In this document: one piece after another, positions 24,085-33,196 of the stretch
How the letters are laid out: each line of letters opens with the position of its first letter
How positions within the stretch are numbered: position 1 is the first letter of the stretch
Assembly (NCBI RefSeq): GCF_000385565.1
Contig: NC_021169.1
Coordinates: forward strand, 1,470,571-1,534,570
DNA: 64,000 nt
Reading direction: 5' to 3'
Source of the DNA: Archaeoglobus sulfaticallidus PM70-1
GTDB taxonomy: Archaea > Halobacteriota > Archaeoglobi > Archaeoglobales > Archaeoglobaceae
Made by a program: the position numbers and the translations under genes
The notes under the pieces: model-generated
Told to the model about the DNA's origin: nothing
The model's database searches: none
What the model saw: only the letters and a program-made list of their open reading frames with translations

Positions 24085-24405
24085 TTAAGGTTCAGCTTTT
24101 TCAGTTTTTGGCAATGCCTTGTTTATCTCTTCGAGAATTTCATCATCACTTTTTCCTTCAGTGTCTATTCCAAGATCCTTAGCGATTTTCTCGAGCTTAG
24201 CTCTCTTGTCTTGGGGTGTATACTTACCTTCCTCAAGATCTTTTTCGAATCTCCTCAGCTCGATTTCAGCCTCTTTCTGTGCTTTTTTGAATTCACCCAT
24301 GCTTTTTCCGAGACTCCTCGCAAGCTCAGGGAGTTTGCTTGCTCCAAATAGCAGGAATGCTATCAACAAGATTGCGAGCAATTCATTTGGACCTATGCTG
24401 AACAT
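24085..24405 (-). CDS. tatA: Twin-arginine translocase subunit TatA
   Basis: A 106-residue protein with the classic TatA layout: one N-terminal TM helix (FSIGPNELLAILLIAFLLFG), the amphipathic helix after the Phe-Gly hinge (ASKLPELARSLGKSMGEFKK), then a charged helical tail. The ATG at 24405 is chosen because a perfect GGAGGTG lies 5 nt upstream and the family starts there. TatA forms the pore for folded protein export. TatC is not in the window. The long acidic C-terminus (KSDDEILEEINKALPKTEKA) is unusual but common in archaeal TatA proteins. Confidence 0.92.
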   Translation of the reverse strand: MFSIGPNELLAILLIAFLLFGASKLPELARSLGKSMGEFKKAQKEAEIELRRFEKDLEEGKYTPQDKRAKLEKIAKDLGIDTEGKSDDEILEEINKALPKTEKAEP

Positions 24406-24550
24406 TCGAACACCTCCAACGCTACTATGTTGGTGTTCCAATATTTAAAATCTTCCGAGCAAAATGGACCAACTGAATAGAATAATTCTGTTAAGATTTT
24501 GCTGTAGTATGCGTGCTATGTATCATAATCATGCCTACACTAAAAGTGTT

Positions 24551-24563
24551 AAATATTTAAATA
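24551..24563 (+). promoter_or_regulatory. TATA box of the PAS kinase pair
   Basis: AAATATTTAAATA lies 16-28 nt before the ATG at 24579, with no ribosome site between. This implies a short or absent leader for the mRNA carrying both PAS genes at 24579 and 26684. Confidence 0.5.
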
Positions 24564-24578
24564 GTACATAAAGATATT

Positions 24579-26690
24579 ATGGTTAATAAACCTGATAGAG
24601 AAATTTCCGTTAATTTAGAAGATGTTCTTGATCAACTGGACTTGCTTGCAGCTCTCATTGACGAGGATTTCAACATTTTAACGATAAACAGGGAGATTGA
24701 GAGGCTGTTTGGAAATGTTACCGGTAAAAAGTGCTTTGAGGTTTTTCATTCGGCAAATGCCCCACCAGATTACTGTGCGATCCTGAACCTTCTGAAAGGT
24801 GGAAGTGGTGAGGAAGAGTTCTACGAACAGAGCATCGGCAGATGGCTGAAGGTTAGAGCGAGCAGGCTAAACATCGGTGATTCCACAGTTTTCCTGCACC
24901 TCGCAGAAGATGTAACTGAAAGAAAAAAGATGGAAATGGATCTGATCGAGAGGGAAAGGAAGTTCAAGTCGCTGTTTGAATCTGCTGTTGATATAATATA
25001 CCTCCTGTCACCAGAAGGAAAGATACTGGATGTAAATCCAGCAATAAAGTCGATCGGATACTCGAAAGAGGAAATTATCGGGAAATATGTGTACGATATT
25101 TTCACTCCCAATTCAAGAAAAAAATTTTTCGATAAGCTGGATAATCTGATGAAAGAAGGATTCCTGCGACATGAAGTTGAGGTGGTTTCAAAAGATGGCA
25201 GGATAATCTCTATGGAGTGTGTGGCCTCCATAATACGGGATAATGGAGATGTGAGTTCAATAATATCCATTCACAGGGACATCACTGAGAGAAAGCAAAT
25301 GGAAGAGAAGCTTAAAGAATCTGAAGAGAAGTACAGGACGCTGGTTGAAAAAACACATGATGCTGTTTATCTTCTCACACCAGACGGTTTTCTGTTCGTC
25401 AACGATAGAGTGTGTGACCTTACAAGGTACACGAAGGAAGAGCTGTACAGAATAGATCCCTTAGACCTCATTCATCCCGATGACAGGGAACGCATAAGGG
25501 AATACATAAGAAGGAGATTTAGTGGAGAGAAAGCTCCGGAGTCCCATATATCAAAGATTATCACCAAAGATGGGGAAACGAGGTATTGTGAATTCTCGGT
25601 CAAGGCGATAACCTACATGGGCCAGACGGTGATTCTTGGAAGTGTGAGAGACATAACTGAAAAAAAGCTGATGGAGGATAAGCTAAGAGAGTCTGAGGAG
25701 AAGTATAGAACGCTTGTGGAGACTATAAACGACATCGTATTTGCACTAGATACAGAGGGAAGATTCACATACCTCAACAAGAAATTCGACGAAATCACAG
25801 GATATTCTTCAAAAGACCTTATTGGAAAGCATTTCAGACTTGTTCTCGCTCCGGAATATGTTGATTCAACGATAGAGAAGTTTAAAAGAGGCTTGTCTGG
25901 TGAGAAAATACCGCTGTATGAAGTTGAACTGATCGGAAAGAATGGAAGAAGAATCTTCGTGGAGCTGAATGTAACGAACATGAAGGGTAGAGATGGAAAG
26001 GTCATAGGAAGGCTTGGGGTTGCCAGAGATATCACCGAAAGAAAAAAGATGGAGAAGAAGCTGGTTGAGCTGAACGAGACGCTGAAACTTATAAATAAAA
26101 TACTCAGGCACGATTTGCTGAACGATCTGACAGTTATAAGCTACGCTCTCGAGATGTATAAAGAGACGGGAGATGAAGAGATCATTGATAGGGCTTTCAA
26201 GGCAATTGAGAGGGGTATTAAACTGATCAGGAAGATGAGAGAGCTTGAAGGGCTGACAAACCTTAGTGAGTTGAGAAAAATTAGTGTCAGGAAGGTTGTT
26301 GAGGATGTCACTGAAAAATATCAAGAAATTGAATTTAAAGTGAGTGGAGATTGCGTCGTTTTTGCGGATGAGGCTTTTGGCTCTGTGATTGACAACATAG
26401 TGAACAATGCGATTGTGCATGGCAAAACTGACAGGATAGATATAACGATAAAGCATAATGGTTTCTGTGAGATAAGAATCGCAGACTATGGCAAAGGTGT
26501 TCCGGATGAGATAAAAGAGAAGATTTTCGAGGAAGGATTCTTCTCAGGAGATACTGGGCATACTGGCCTGGGTCTGTATATTGTGAAGAAGGTTGTTGAA
26601 AGATACGATGGAGAGGTCTGGGTGGAGGATAACGAACCGAAAGGAGCTGTGTTTGTGATAAAATTGAAAACTGCTGATCACAAATGCTGA
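24579..26690 (+). CDS. Multi-PAS sensor histidine kinase, kinase-competent
   Basis: A 703-residue soluble sensor with no TM helix. Four PAS domains occupy about residues 12-115, 122-243, 247-368 and 372-490. The first has CFEVFHSANAPPDYC, a Cys pair seen in some redox or metal PAS domains. Each later PAS ends in the DITERK linker. The dimerisation helix reads NKILRHDLLNDLTVI (His near 510). The ATPase domain has DNIVNNAIVHG (N box), ADYGKGVPD (G1) and GHTGLGLYIVKKVVERYDG (G2). It should autophosphorylate. No receiver or response regulator is encoded nearby. Its last 7 bases overlap the start of the next PAS gene, indicating coupled synthesis. Confidence 0.9.
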   Translation: MVNKPDREISVNLEDVLDQLDLLAALIDEDFNILTINREIERLFGNVTGKKCFEVFHSANAPPDYCAILNLLKGGSGEEEFYEQSIGRWLKVRASRLNIGDSTVFLHLAEDVTERKKMEMDLIERERKFKSLFESAVDIIYLLSPEGKILDVNPAIKSIGYSKEEIIGKYVYDIFTPNSRKKFFDKLDNLMKEGFLRHEVEVVSKDGRIISMECVASIIRDNGDVSSIISIHRDITERKQMEEKLKESEEKYRTLVEKTHDAVYLLTPDGFLFVNDRVCDLTRYTKEELYRIDPLDLIHPDDRERIREYIRRRFSGEKAPESHISKIITKDGETRYCEFSVKAITYMGQTVILGSVRDITEKKLMEDKLRESEEKYRTLVETINDIVFALDTEGRFTYLNKKFDEITGYSSKDLIGKHFRLVLAPEYVDSTIEKFKRGLSGEKIPLYEVELIGKNGRRIFVELNVTNMKGRDGKVIGRLGVARDITERKKMEKKLVELNETLKLINKILRHDLLNDLTVISYALEMYKETGDEEIIDRAFKAIERGIKLIRKMRELEGLTNLSELRKISVRKVVEDVTEKYQEIEFKVSGDCVVFADEAFGSVIDNIVNNAIVHGKTDRIDITIKHNGFCEIRIADYGKGVPDEIKEKIFEEGFFSGDTGHTGLGLYIVKKVVERYDGEVWVEDNEPKGAVFVIKLKTADHKC

Positions 26691-28768
26691 AAAGGTATAA
26701 AGACTTCTTCGAAAAATCGGAGGAGGCTTTCTTCATAATCGATAGCGATGGGAGATTTGCTGAAGTGAATCGAAAGTATGTTGAGATGCTCGGCTATTCC
26801 AGAGAAGAGTTGATAGGGCATACTGCGAGAAAGCTCGTTCATCCAGACGATCTGGAAGTGTTAAAAAAGAATTTTTTAGAGATCATCAACGGTAAAGCTA
26901 CGAGATTCGAGTGCAGAGTCATAGCAAAAGACGGCAGGGTGATGTATGTGGAGATTGTTGAATGGCCCATTTTCGAGGAGAACAGAGTTTCCGGGGCGGA
27001 AGGCATACTTCGGGATATAACAAAAGAGAAAAAGCAGGAGCTCTGGCTGAGAGAATCAGGAAAAATGTTCGAGGCACTTGCAGAAAAGTCACTGGTCGGG
27101 ATATACCTCATTCAGGATGGTGTTTTCAAGTATGTCAATCCAAAACTTGCGGAATTGTGGGGGTATGATGTTGATGAGCTTATTGGAAAAAGCCCCCTGC
27201 AGTTTATCCATCCGGAATACAGAGAACTAGTTGATAAAAATCTCAAACTCAGGATCGATGGAAAAGTGAAGGCGATCAACTACAAGCTCCAGATAATACG
27301 GAAAGATGGTGAGGTCAGAACAAATGAGGTGTTTGGATCCAGAGTCACTTACGGGGGACGACCGGCCATCATTGGGACGCTTATAGACATCACGGAGTCC
27401 GAAAGATACAGGAAAAAACTGGAAGAATACCGGAGATTCTATGAGAATGCTCAGGATCTGTTCTTCATACTCGATAACAATGGAAGGTTTTTGGATGTCA
27501 ACCCAAAGTATGCAGAAATGCTCGGCTATTCCAGAGAAGAGCTGATAGGGCATACTGCGAGAAAGCTCGTTCATCCGGATGAGGTCTCAATGGTTAGAGA
27601 GAATTTCAGAAAGGTCATGCAGGGAAAAACAGTCAGGTATGAAGCAAAAGCAATTGCCAAAGATGGGAGAGAGTATGTGATGGAAGTTATACTATGGCCA
27701 GTGTTCGAGAATGGCAGGGTTGTTGGCGCCGAGGGAATTCTGAGGGATATCTCTGAAAAGATAGCCATGGAAAAGAAAATCAGAGAGAGTGAGGAGAAAT
27801 TCAGGAAAATCTTCGAGAAATCACCTAATCTGATTGCAATAATAAACAGAGATTTCGCTTTTATCGAGGCCAATCCGGCCATGGTGAAAAACCTTGGTAC
27901 AAACCCAATCGGCAAGCGTTTATCCGAAGTTTTGCCGGAGAATGTTGCGAACAGGATGATGAAATACATTAAAAGGATGTTCAAACGAAATAAGCCGCTA
28001 AAATTCAGGGATGAGAGTAACGGTAGATACTTCATAAATACACTGGTACCGATTGATTTACCTGATGGAAAATACTGCTTGGTTATCTCGAAAGATGTGA
28101 CCGATATCGTCAGCATGGGTCTGCTGTTGAAGGCTATGAATACAGTAAACGAGATGATCATGTCAGGAGAGACTGAGCAGAACATACTCAGAAAAGCCTG
28201 TGAAGAGCTTAACTCGCTCGAGGGTTTTTCAGCCACAATATTAACAATCGATGGGAAGAAAGTTAGCGTTGCATACAAAAACGAATTTCTGAAACAGGAG
28301 TGGATTGACGAGATAGTTGGTGAAAGCCTGAGATACAGAAGAGCTATACGAAAAATGTTTACAGACCATGAAGGCAAAAAAATCAAGATACTCTCATTCC
28401 CGATGATTGTTGAGAGAGAAGTTAAGGGTCTGATCGTGCTTCACACGAACAGGTATCTGAGTCGTGATGAGTTCAAGCTGATCAACACCTTGGCAAGCAA
28501 TCTAGCTTCCGCACTGAAGGCAACAGAACTTGAGAGACTAAAAAGAAAAGCTCTCATTCAAATCGACAGGAATATCGAGCAATTTGCGATTTTAGTTGAC
28601 CAGATACGGAATCCCCTGTCCGTAATATACGGCCTTGCTGAAATGGAGATGGATGATAAACTCGCCAAAATCGTTACCGAACAGATTGACAGAATCTTGA
28701 AAATTGTCGAAAAACTCGACAGGGGATGGCTGGAGTCTGAAGAGATACGAAAGTTTCTGTGGAAATAG
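26684..28768 (+). CDS. PAS/GAF sensor protein with a degenerate histidine-kinase core
   Basis: 694 residues: four PAS domains (about 1-118, 125-242, 246-365, 372-478), a GAF-like domain (about 485-620), then a DHp-like helix pair where the H-box reads ILVDQIRNPLSVIYG. Aligned with the usual SHELRTPL, the phospho-acceptor His is Asp. No ATPase domain follows: the chain ends about 30 residues later with EKLDRGWLESEEIRKFL. The same tail occurs in the protein at 34539. It overlaps the kinase-competent gene upstream by 7 nt and probably dimerises with it or signals through protein contacts. PAS1 and PAS3 share a 59-bp block with one mismatch. Confidence 0.85.
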   Translation: MLKRYKDFFEKSEEAFFIIDSDGRFAEVNRKYVEMLGYSREELIGHTARKLVHPDDLEVLKKNFLEIINGKATRFECRVIAKDGRVMYVEIVEWPIFEENRVSGAEGILRDITKEKKQELWLRESGKMFEALAEKSLVGIYLIQDGVFKYVNPKLAELWGYDVDELIGKSPLQFIHPEYRELVDKNLKLRIDGKVKAINYKLQIIRKDGEVRTNEVFGSRVTYGGRPAIIGTLIDITESERYRKKLEEYRRFYENAQDLFFILDNNGRFLDVNPKYAEMLGYSREELIGHTARKLVHPDEVSMVRENFRKVMQGKTVRYEAKAIAKDGREYVMEVILWPVFENGRVVGAEGILRDISEKIAMEKKIRESEEKFRKIFEKSPNLIAIINRDFAFIEANPAMVKNLGTNPIGKRLSEVLPENVANRMMKYIKRMFKRNKPLKFRDESNGRYFINTLVPIDLPDGKYCLVISKDVTDIVSMGLLLKAMNTVNEMIMSGETEQNILRKACEELNSLEGFSATILTIDGKKVSVAYKNEFLKQEWIDEIVGESLRYRRAIRKMFTDHEGKKIKILSFPMIVEREVKGLIVLHTNRYLSRDEFKLINTLASNLASALKATELERLKRKALIQIDRNIEQFAILVDQIRNPLSVIYGLAEMEMDDKLAKIVTEQIDRILKIVEKLDRGWLESEEIRKFLWK
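26786..26844 (+). repeat. Intragenic PAS repeat, copy 1 (copy 2 at 27518-27576)
   Basis: A 59-bp stretch coding MLGYSREELIGHTARKLVHP is repeated 732 bp downstream in the same gene with a single mismatch (T to C). The surrounding PAS sequence is much less conserved, so a recent local conversion or duplication is likely. Confidence 0.75.
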
Positions 28769-28847
28769 CATTGCCGATAGTATCAACCATTCAAGGTAAA
28801 AAGTAAAGTTTTTCTAAAGATTAATCGTAACTGAAACCGGTGATCAG

Positions 28848-29666
28848 ATGGAGTATGATGATGTTGTTGAAGCAGTATATGAGCTGTTTTTAAAGGCTGA
28901 AACCGATCTTGGCGAGGATGTTGTTGAGGTAATCAGGAAAGCTTACGAGAAAGAGACCAACGAAACTGCAAGAAACAACCTTTCTGCAATACTCAGAAAC
29001 ATCGATTCTGCAAGAAAGCTTAAAGTTCCAATGTGTCAGGACACTGGAATTCCGATCGTGTTTGCAGAAGTTGGCAGAGAACTCTGCATTGACTTCGATC
29101 TGAAACAAGCCATCATCGACGGTGTTAAAAAAGCCACATCCGAGATACCGATGAGGCCGAATGCGGTACATCCACTATCGAGAGAGAACCCCGGAAACAA
29201 TGTGGGCTTTCATGTCCCGCAAATAAACATAGATTTGGTGGATGGTGATACATTGAAGCTCGCGGTAATGCCGAAGGGTGCTGGTAGTGAAAATGTCTCC
29301 GCTCTGAGGATGTTGCTTCCATCCCAGATAAAGGAGATTCCGAAGTTCATAATAGATGTTGTGAAAAACGCAATGGGCAAGCCCTGTCCTCCGGTATTTC
29401 TTGGGGTGGGGATAGGCTCAACATTCGATGGATGTGCAAAGCTCGCCAAGAAAGCCCTTTTGAGAGATGCCAGGAAGATGACGGATGTTGAGCAAAAAAT
29501 CACCGAAATGGCCAACAGGCTTGGAATAGGACCCATGGGGCTTGGTGGAGATACCACCGTCCTCGGAACATTCATAGAAATTGGTTACTGCCATACTGCA
29601 TCGCTTCCAGTGGCTGTCAATGTGCAGTGCTGGGCGAACAGAAGGGCTGTAACATATCTGAGGTGA
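28848..29666 (+). CDS. Class I fumarate hydratase, alpha (Fe-S) subunit
   Basis: A 272-residue subunit of the two-chain, oxygen-sensitive fumarase/tartrate dehydratase family, interconverting fumarate and malate. The three cluster Cys are in [13 protein letters not shown] (about 62), [14 protein letters not shown] (about 186) and [10 protein letters not shown] (near the C-terminus). [13 protein letters not shown] and [11 protein letters not shown] are active-site blocks. Fumarase links the citric acid cycle or propionate routes. L-tartrate as substrate cannot be excluded, but fumarate is far more likely in this lineage. The beta gene starts 5 nt after its stop. Confidence 0.92.
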   Translation: MEYDDVVEAVYELFLKAETDLGEDVVEVIRKAYEKETNETARNNLSAILRNIDSARKLKVPMCQDTGIPIVFAEVGRELCIDFDLKQAIIDGVKKATSEIPMRPNAVHPLSRENPGNNVGFHVPQINIDLVDGDTLKLAVMPKGAGSENVSALRMLLPSQIKEIPKFIIDVVKNAMGKPCPPVFLGVGIGSTFDGCAKLAKKALLRDARKMTDVEQKITEMANRLGIGPMGLGGDTTVLGTFIEIGYCHTASLPVAVNVQCWANRRAVTYLR

Positions 29667-29671
29667 TAGTT

Positions 29672-30280
29672 ATGGAGTATTATATCGAAACTCCCATCAA
29701 AAAGGATGAAATTCTGAAGCTCAGGGCTGGAGATATAGTCTATGTTAGCGGCGAGATCTTCACGGCAAGGGATGAGGCCCATATGAGGGCGATAGAGTAT
29801 ATGGATGAAGGGAAAGAATTGCCCGTGAACTTTGATGGAGCGGTTGTGTATCACTGCGGGCCCCTGATGAAAAAAGTTGGTGGTGAGTGGAAGGCTGTCT
29901 CAGCCGGACCAACAACTTCAGCCAGAATGAACAGTTTAGCTCCTAAGATTCTCGAGAAAGTTGAGGTCATGGGAATAATAGGCAAGGGTGGTATGAGCTC
30001 GGAGGTCGTGAATGCGCTTAAAGGCAAAGGAGTTTACTTCGCATACACCGGAGGGGCTGGGGCTCTGGCAAGTCATGCGATTAAGAAAGTCAAGGGAGTT
30101 TACTGGGATGATCTCGGGATGCCTGAGGCTGTCTGGGTGTTTGAGGTTGAGAATTTTGGCCCGCTAATCGTTGGAATAGACAGTCATGGAAACAGTTTGT
30201 ATGCGAGAATAAACGACAGCATTGAAGCAAACTATAAAGAGATCCTGAAAGAAATAGAAAATATAAAACTTAAATTATAA
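29672..30280 (+). CDS. Class I fumarate hydratase, beta subunit
   Basis: A 202-residue subunit with the family start ([25 protein letters not shown]; quoted here as two adjoining pieces [17 protein letters not shown] and IVYVSGEI) and the catalytic loop [11 protein letters not shown], followed by GIIGKGGM and [16 protein letters not shown]. The start is the ATG at 29672: the GAGGTGA ribosome site overlaps the end of the alpha gene. An upstream GTG in the same frame lies inside the alpha gene and is unlikely. The gene converges with the acyl-CoA ligase 14 nt away, the gap being T-rich in both directions. Confidence 0.92.
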   Translation: MEYYIETPIKKDEILKLRAGDIVYVSGEIFTARDEAHMRAIEYMDEGKELPVNFDGAVVYHCGPLMKKVGGEWKAVSAGPTTSARMNSLAPKILEKVEVMGIIGKGGMSSEVVNALKGKGVYFAYTGGAGALASHAIKKVKGVYWDDLGMPEAVWVFEVENFGPLIVGIDSHGNSLYARINDSIEANYKEILKEIENIKLKL

Positions 30281-30294
30281 TTTTTAGCTCTTTC

Positions 30295-31896
30295 TTAGCT
30301 GTATCTCTGTTTCAGCACTTTCTTGTCTATCTTGCCCACACTCGTCTTTGGAATCTCATCAACAAACTCGTATCTGTCGGGAACTGCCCATTTGGTGATC
30401 TTTCCTTCCTCAACGAATTTCATCAGGAATTCTTTAAGCTCTTCAGGAGTTGGTTTCTCTCCCATCGGGGTTATGATTGCAAGAGGCCTCTCGCCCCACT
30501 TCTCATCAGGGATACCTATGACGGCAACCTCCCTCACCTTCGGATGCATGCTGAGGAGGTTCTCAAGCGTTAGCGTTGAAATCCACTCTCCACCGCTCTT
30601 CACGACATCCTTGAGCCTGTCAACTATGGTTATGTATCCAAGCTCATCAACAACGGCTATATCTCCAGTATGGAGCCATCCTCCCTCCCATAGTTCCTTG
30701 GTCTTCTCCTCGTTCTTCAGATAGCTCTGGGTGAGCCATGGCGCTCTTGCAACGATCTCTCCCATCTCTTTTCCGTCGTTCTTCACATCCTCCATGTTCT
30801 CGTTAACAACCCTGATGTACACCAACGGTATCGGGAATCCGGTCTTTATCATGTACTCTATCTGTTCTTCCTCGCTGAGGTCTCTGACTTCTGGTCTCAG
30901 AAATCCCAGAGTGAGCACAGGGCATGTTTCGGACATTCCATACCCAGCCATTGTGATTATACCCTTCTCTCTTGCCCTCAAAGCCAGTCCTTTTGTTAAT
31001 TTCGAACCACCAAGGACAACCTTCCAGTTGTTGAACTTCACACCTTCGGGCAGATTATCAACGATCATCTGGAGTATCGTTGGCACACAGTGGCTGAAGG
31101 TTACCCTTTCGCTGAATATGAGCTTGGCAATCATCTGGGGTTCATATCTACCCGGATAAACCTGTTTGTAGCCAAGCATGGTTGAGACATACGGTATTCC
31201 CCATGCATGGACATGGAACATCGGAGTTAGAGGCATGTAAACCTCCCTGTCACTCAGCCGTATCGCACTTGAGCGTCCGAGAACAGATACGGCAACAGCC
31301 AGAGTGTGGAGAACAAGCTGTCTATGGGTAAACCAGACACCCTTTGGCCTTCCGGTGGTTCCTGTTGTGTAGGCCATTGTTGCCATCGTATTTTCATCAA
31401 AGTCGGGGAAATCGTAATTGCTATCAGCATCTTTAAGCAGGCTCTCATATTCCATATCCGTCAGAGAGGTTTCGGGCATCCCATCATCGGTCATGACCAC
31501 ATAGTGCTTAACAGTATCAAGCTTATCCTTGATCGTCTCGATTAAGGGCAGAAAGTCCTTGAACACGAAGACAACCTCATCCTCAGCATGCTGCATTGTG
31601 TAAAGAATATCCTCTGGACTTAACCTGACATTAACGGTATGCAGAACCGCACCAACCATCGGTATTGCGTAATAACATTCAAGATATCTGTGTGAGTCCC
31701 AGTCGAGCACAGCAACCTTTGTTCCCTCTTTAACACCGAGGCTTTCAAGAACATTCGCCAGTTTCTTAACCCTCTCGTACATGTCCTTGTATTTGTAGCG
31801 GTGCAGGTCTCTGTACACGATCTCCTGATTTGGTGCGTACTTCACACCACTTTCGAGTATATGTTTTATCAAAAGCTGATAGTTGTATGCATACAT
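30295..31896 (-). CDS. Acyl-CoA synthetase (AMP-forming, medium/long-chain fatty acid type)
   Basis: A 533-residue ANL-superfamily ligase joining a carboxylic acid to CoA through an acyl-AMP. The P-loop is AYTTGTTGRPKGVWFTHRQ (about 172). The A5 motif YGMSETCP lies near 318, the A7/A8 region GWLHTGDIAVVDELG ... DRLKDVVKSGGEWIS near 407-440, and the catalytic Lys in KTSVGKIDKK near the end. It resembles the FadD-like enzymes that are numerous in Archaeoglobales and feed beta-oxidation. An EtfD-like oxidoreductase at 41.4 kb fits such a pathway. The exact chain length cannot be deduced. Confidence 0.88.
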   Translation of the reverse strand: MYAYNYQLLIKHILESGVKYAPNQEIVYRDLHRYKYKDMYERVKKLANVLESLGVKEGTKVAVLDWDSHRYLECYYAIPMVGAVLHTVNVRLSPEDILYTMQHAEDEVVFVFKDFLPLIETIKDKLDTVKHYVVMTDDGMPETSLTDMEYESLLKDADSNYDFPDFDENTMATMAYTTGTTGRPKGVWFTHRQLVLHTLAVAVSVLGRSSAIRLSDREVYMPLTPMFHVHAWGIPYVSTMLGYKQVYPGRYEPQMIAKLIFSERVTFSHCVPTILQMIVDNLPEGVKFNNWKVVLGGSKLTKGLALRAREKGIITMAGYGMSETCPVLTLGFLRPEVRDLSEEEQIEYMIKTGFPIPLVYIRVVNENMEDVKNDGKEMGEIVARAPWLTQSYLKNEEKTKELWEGGWLHTGDIAVVDELGYITIVDRLKDVVKSGGEWISTLTLENLLSMHPKVREVAVIGIPDEKWGERPLAIITPMGEKPTPEELKEFLMKFVEEGKITKWAVPDRYEFVDEIPKTSVGKIDKKVLKQRYS

Positions 31897-32140
31897 CCTA
31901 GATCACCTACACTGTTCATAACTGATTAACCATTTAAAAGTTTCTAAATTTTTGTTTATCGAAGAGATTACAGAGAAAAACATGTATTTGCTTTATAATT
32001 TAGTTAAGAAAACTTTAAAATATAAGTTCGATTTATAATTATTTTTCAACATCTTTTTTTAACCTCCCAAACAACCCGCTTCGTGCCGAGGAAATTGAAG
32101 TTCTAAAATCCGCAATAAATGTGGTTGCTACAAGGAAGGC

Positions 32141-32696
32141 CTATTTTCCGCTTATGCTCTTTCCTCTCTCGAGATCATCGATCTGATATGCATCCTCAAA
32201 CAGGTGGATCATGTGATCATAGCATAATATTTTCATTACAGTCTGTGGCAAGGAAGTCATTCGCTGATAGATCGTTTTGTTGCCATTGTTCTGGAGATAA
32301 ACTTCCAAAACGATATATGTCAAATTATCCTCTGCAACTCCCGAATACCTGTCCAGCAGTTTGAATGTTTTGAACCACACCTTTTTAACACAGACCTTTG
32401 CTGCCTCGACATCTGTGCAGTTACCCAACTTTCAGCAAAACCTTCTTTGCCGGAACCTTTTGGCCATTAGTATTCTTCGTTGGTTTGTATGAGCCTTTTG
32501 TTAGGTTTTTGAGATCATTAATTTTTGCGATGTTCCTGACTTTCATATAATGATCGACACAGCTGGATCGATCTACAAAACCGTTTTTCTGAGTAATTCC
32601 GGGAAGTTTTGCAGAAATTTTAAATTCCGTCACTGTCCCAATATACAGAACATACAGAGAGATATACTCGTTGAGCACCACAATCCTTATAAGCAC
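32141..32696 (-). pseudogene. Frameshifted DUF4352-like beta-sandwich protein
   Basis: Two minus-strand frames overlap by 8 nt. The first ends PAKKVLLKVG then stop. The second, shifted by one base, continues GNCTDVEAAKVCVKKVWFKT and later TYIVLEVYLQNNGNKTIYQR. Joined, they give the pattern of DUF4352-type domains (KVG..V.V....VTV.KVWF ... YIVLEVYLQNNGN), secreted Ig-like proteins. The upstream piece lacks a clear signal peptide, though it is hydrophobic at the start (IRIVVLNEYISLYVLYIG). One frameshift would disable it. A sequencing error is possible. The rest of 31897-32718 has only the ligase promoter and no other gene. Confidence 0.5.
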
Positions 32697-32718
32697 AAGC
32701 CAACAGGCATAATGTAGT

Positions 32719-32792
32719 GGGCCGGTAGCTCAGCTAGGCAGAGCAGCGGACTCTTAATCCGTCGGTCGGGGGTTCAAATCCCCTCCGGCCCG
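32719..32792 (+). tRNA. tRNA-Lys (anticodon CTT)
   Basis: The acceptor GGGCCGG pairs with CCGGCCC. The anticodon stem GCGGA/TCCGT (one G-U) closes a CTCTTAA loop with anticodon CTT. The T arm is GGGGGTTCAAATCCCC and the discriminator is G. CCA is not encoded and no intron is seen. It stands alone between two decayed regions. Confidence 0.95.
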
Positions 32793-33196
32793 TACCTGAT
32801 TGGGTTCAAAACCAAAAATTGGTCCTGTTTATTCATAAGTGGAATTTCACCTTCACCATACAACTCCCAACCAGCCAGCCAGCAAATGACTCTGAGGGGT
32901 TTCTCCCTTACCCAATCTCTCTATTTTAATAAATCCAGCATCTAACGGCTACAAAAGAATCAATAGCTCCAGAAAAATTGCCTGAAAAATCACAGTCTAG
33001 TTACTGTTGAGTTTTTTAACGCACAGCAAATAGATAAGCAAAGCTGGATCCTTACAAAACATCTCAAGGTCATTTTTTCCGAATCCCTAATAAAATTAAA
33101 TGAGAACTCGTACAAATCCATATTTTTATCTCTCATCTTCAGCAAAGTATAACTCAGAAATAACAAAAGTGAGAACTCAAACCAATAAAACGAGAG

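Noticed and set aside
27571-28386. Long minus-strand frame opposite the PAS/GAF gene.
   Set aside because: Hydrophobic, Ser/Phe-rich composition typical of antisense shadows; the sense frame has clear PAS domains.
32793-32825. A GGGTTCAAA match to the tRNA-Lys T loop just after the tRNA, as a possible attachment-site duplicate.
   Set aside because: Only 9 bases match and they continue as a simple GGTTCAAAACC hairpin. No integrase or second copy is present.
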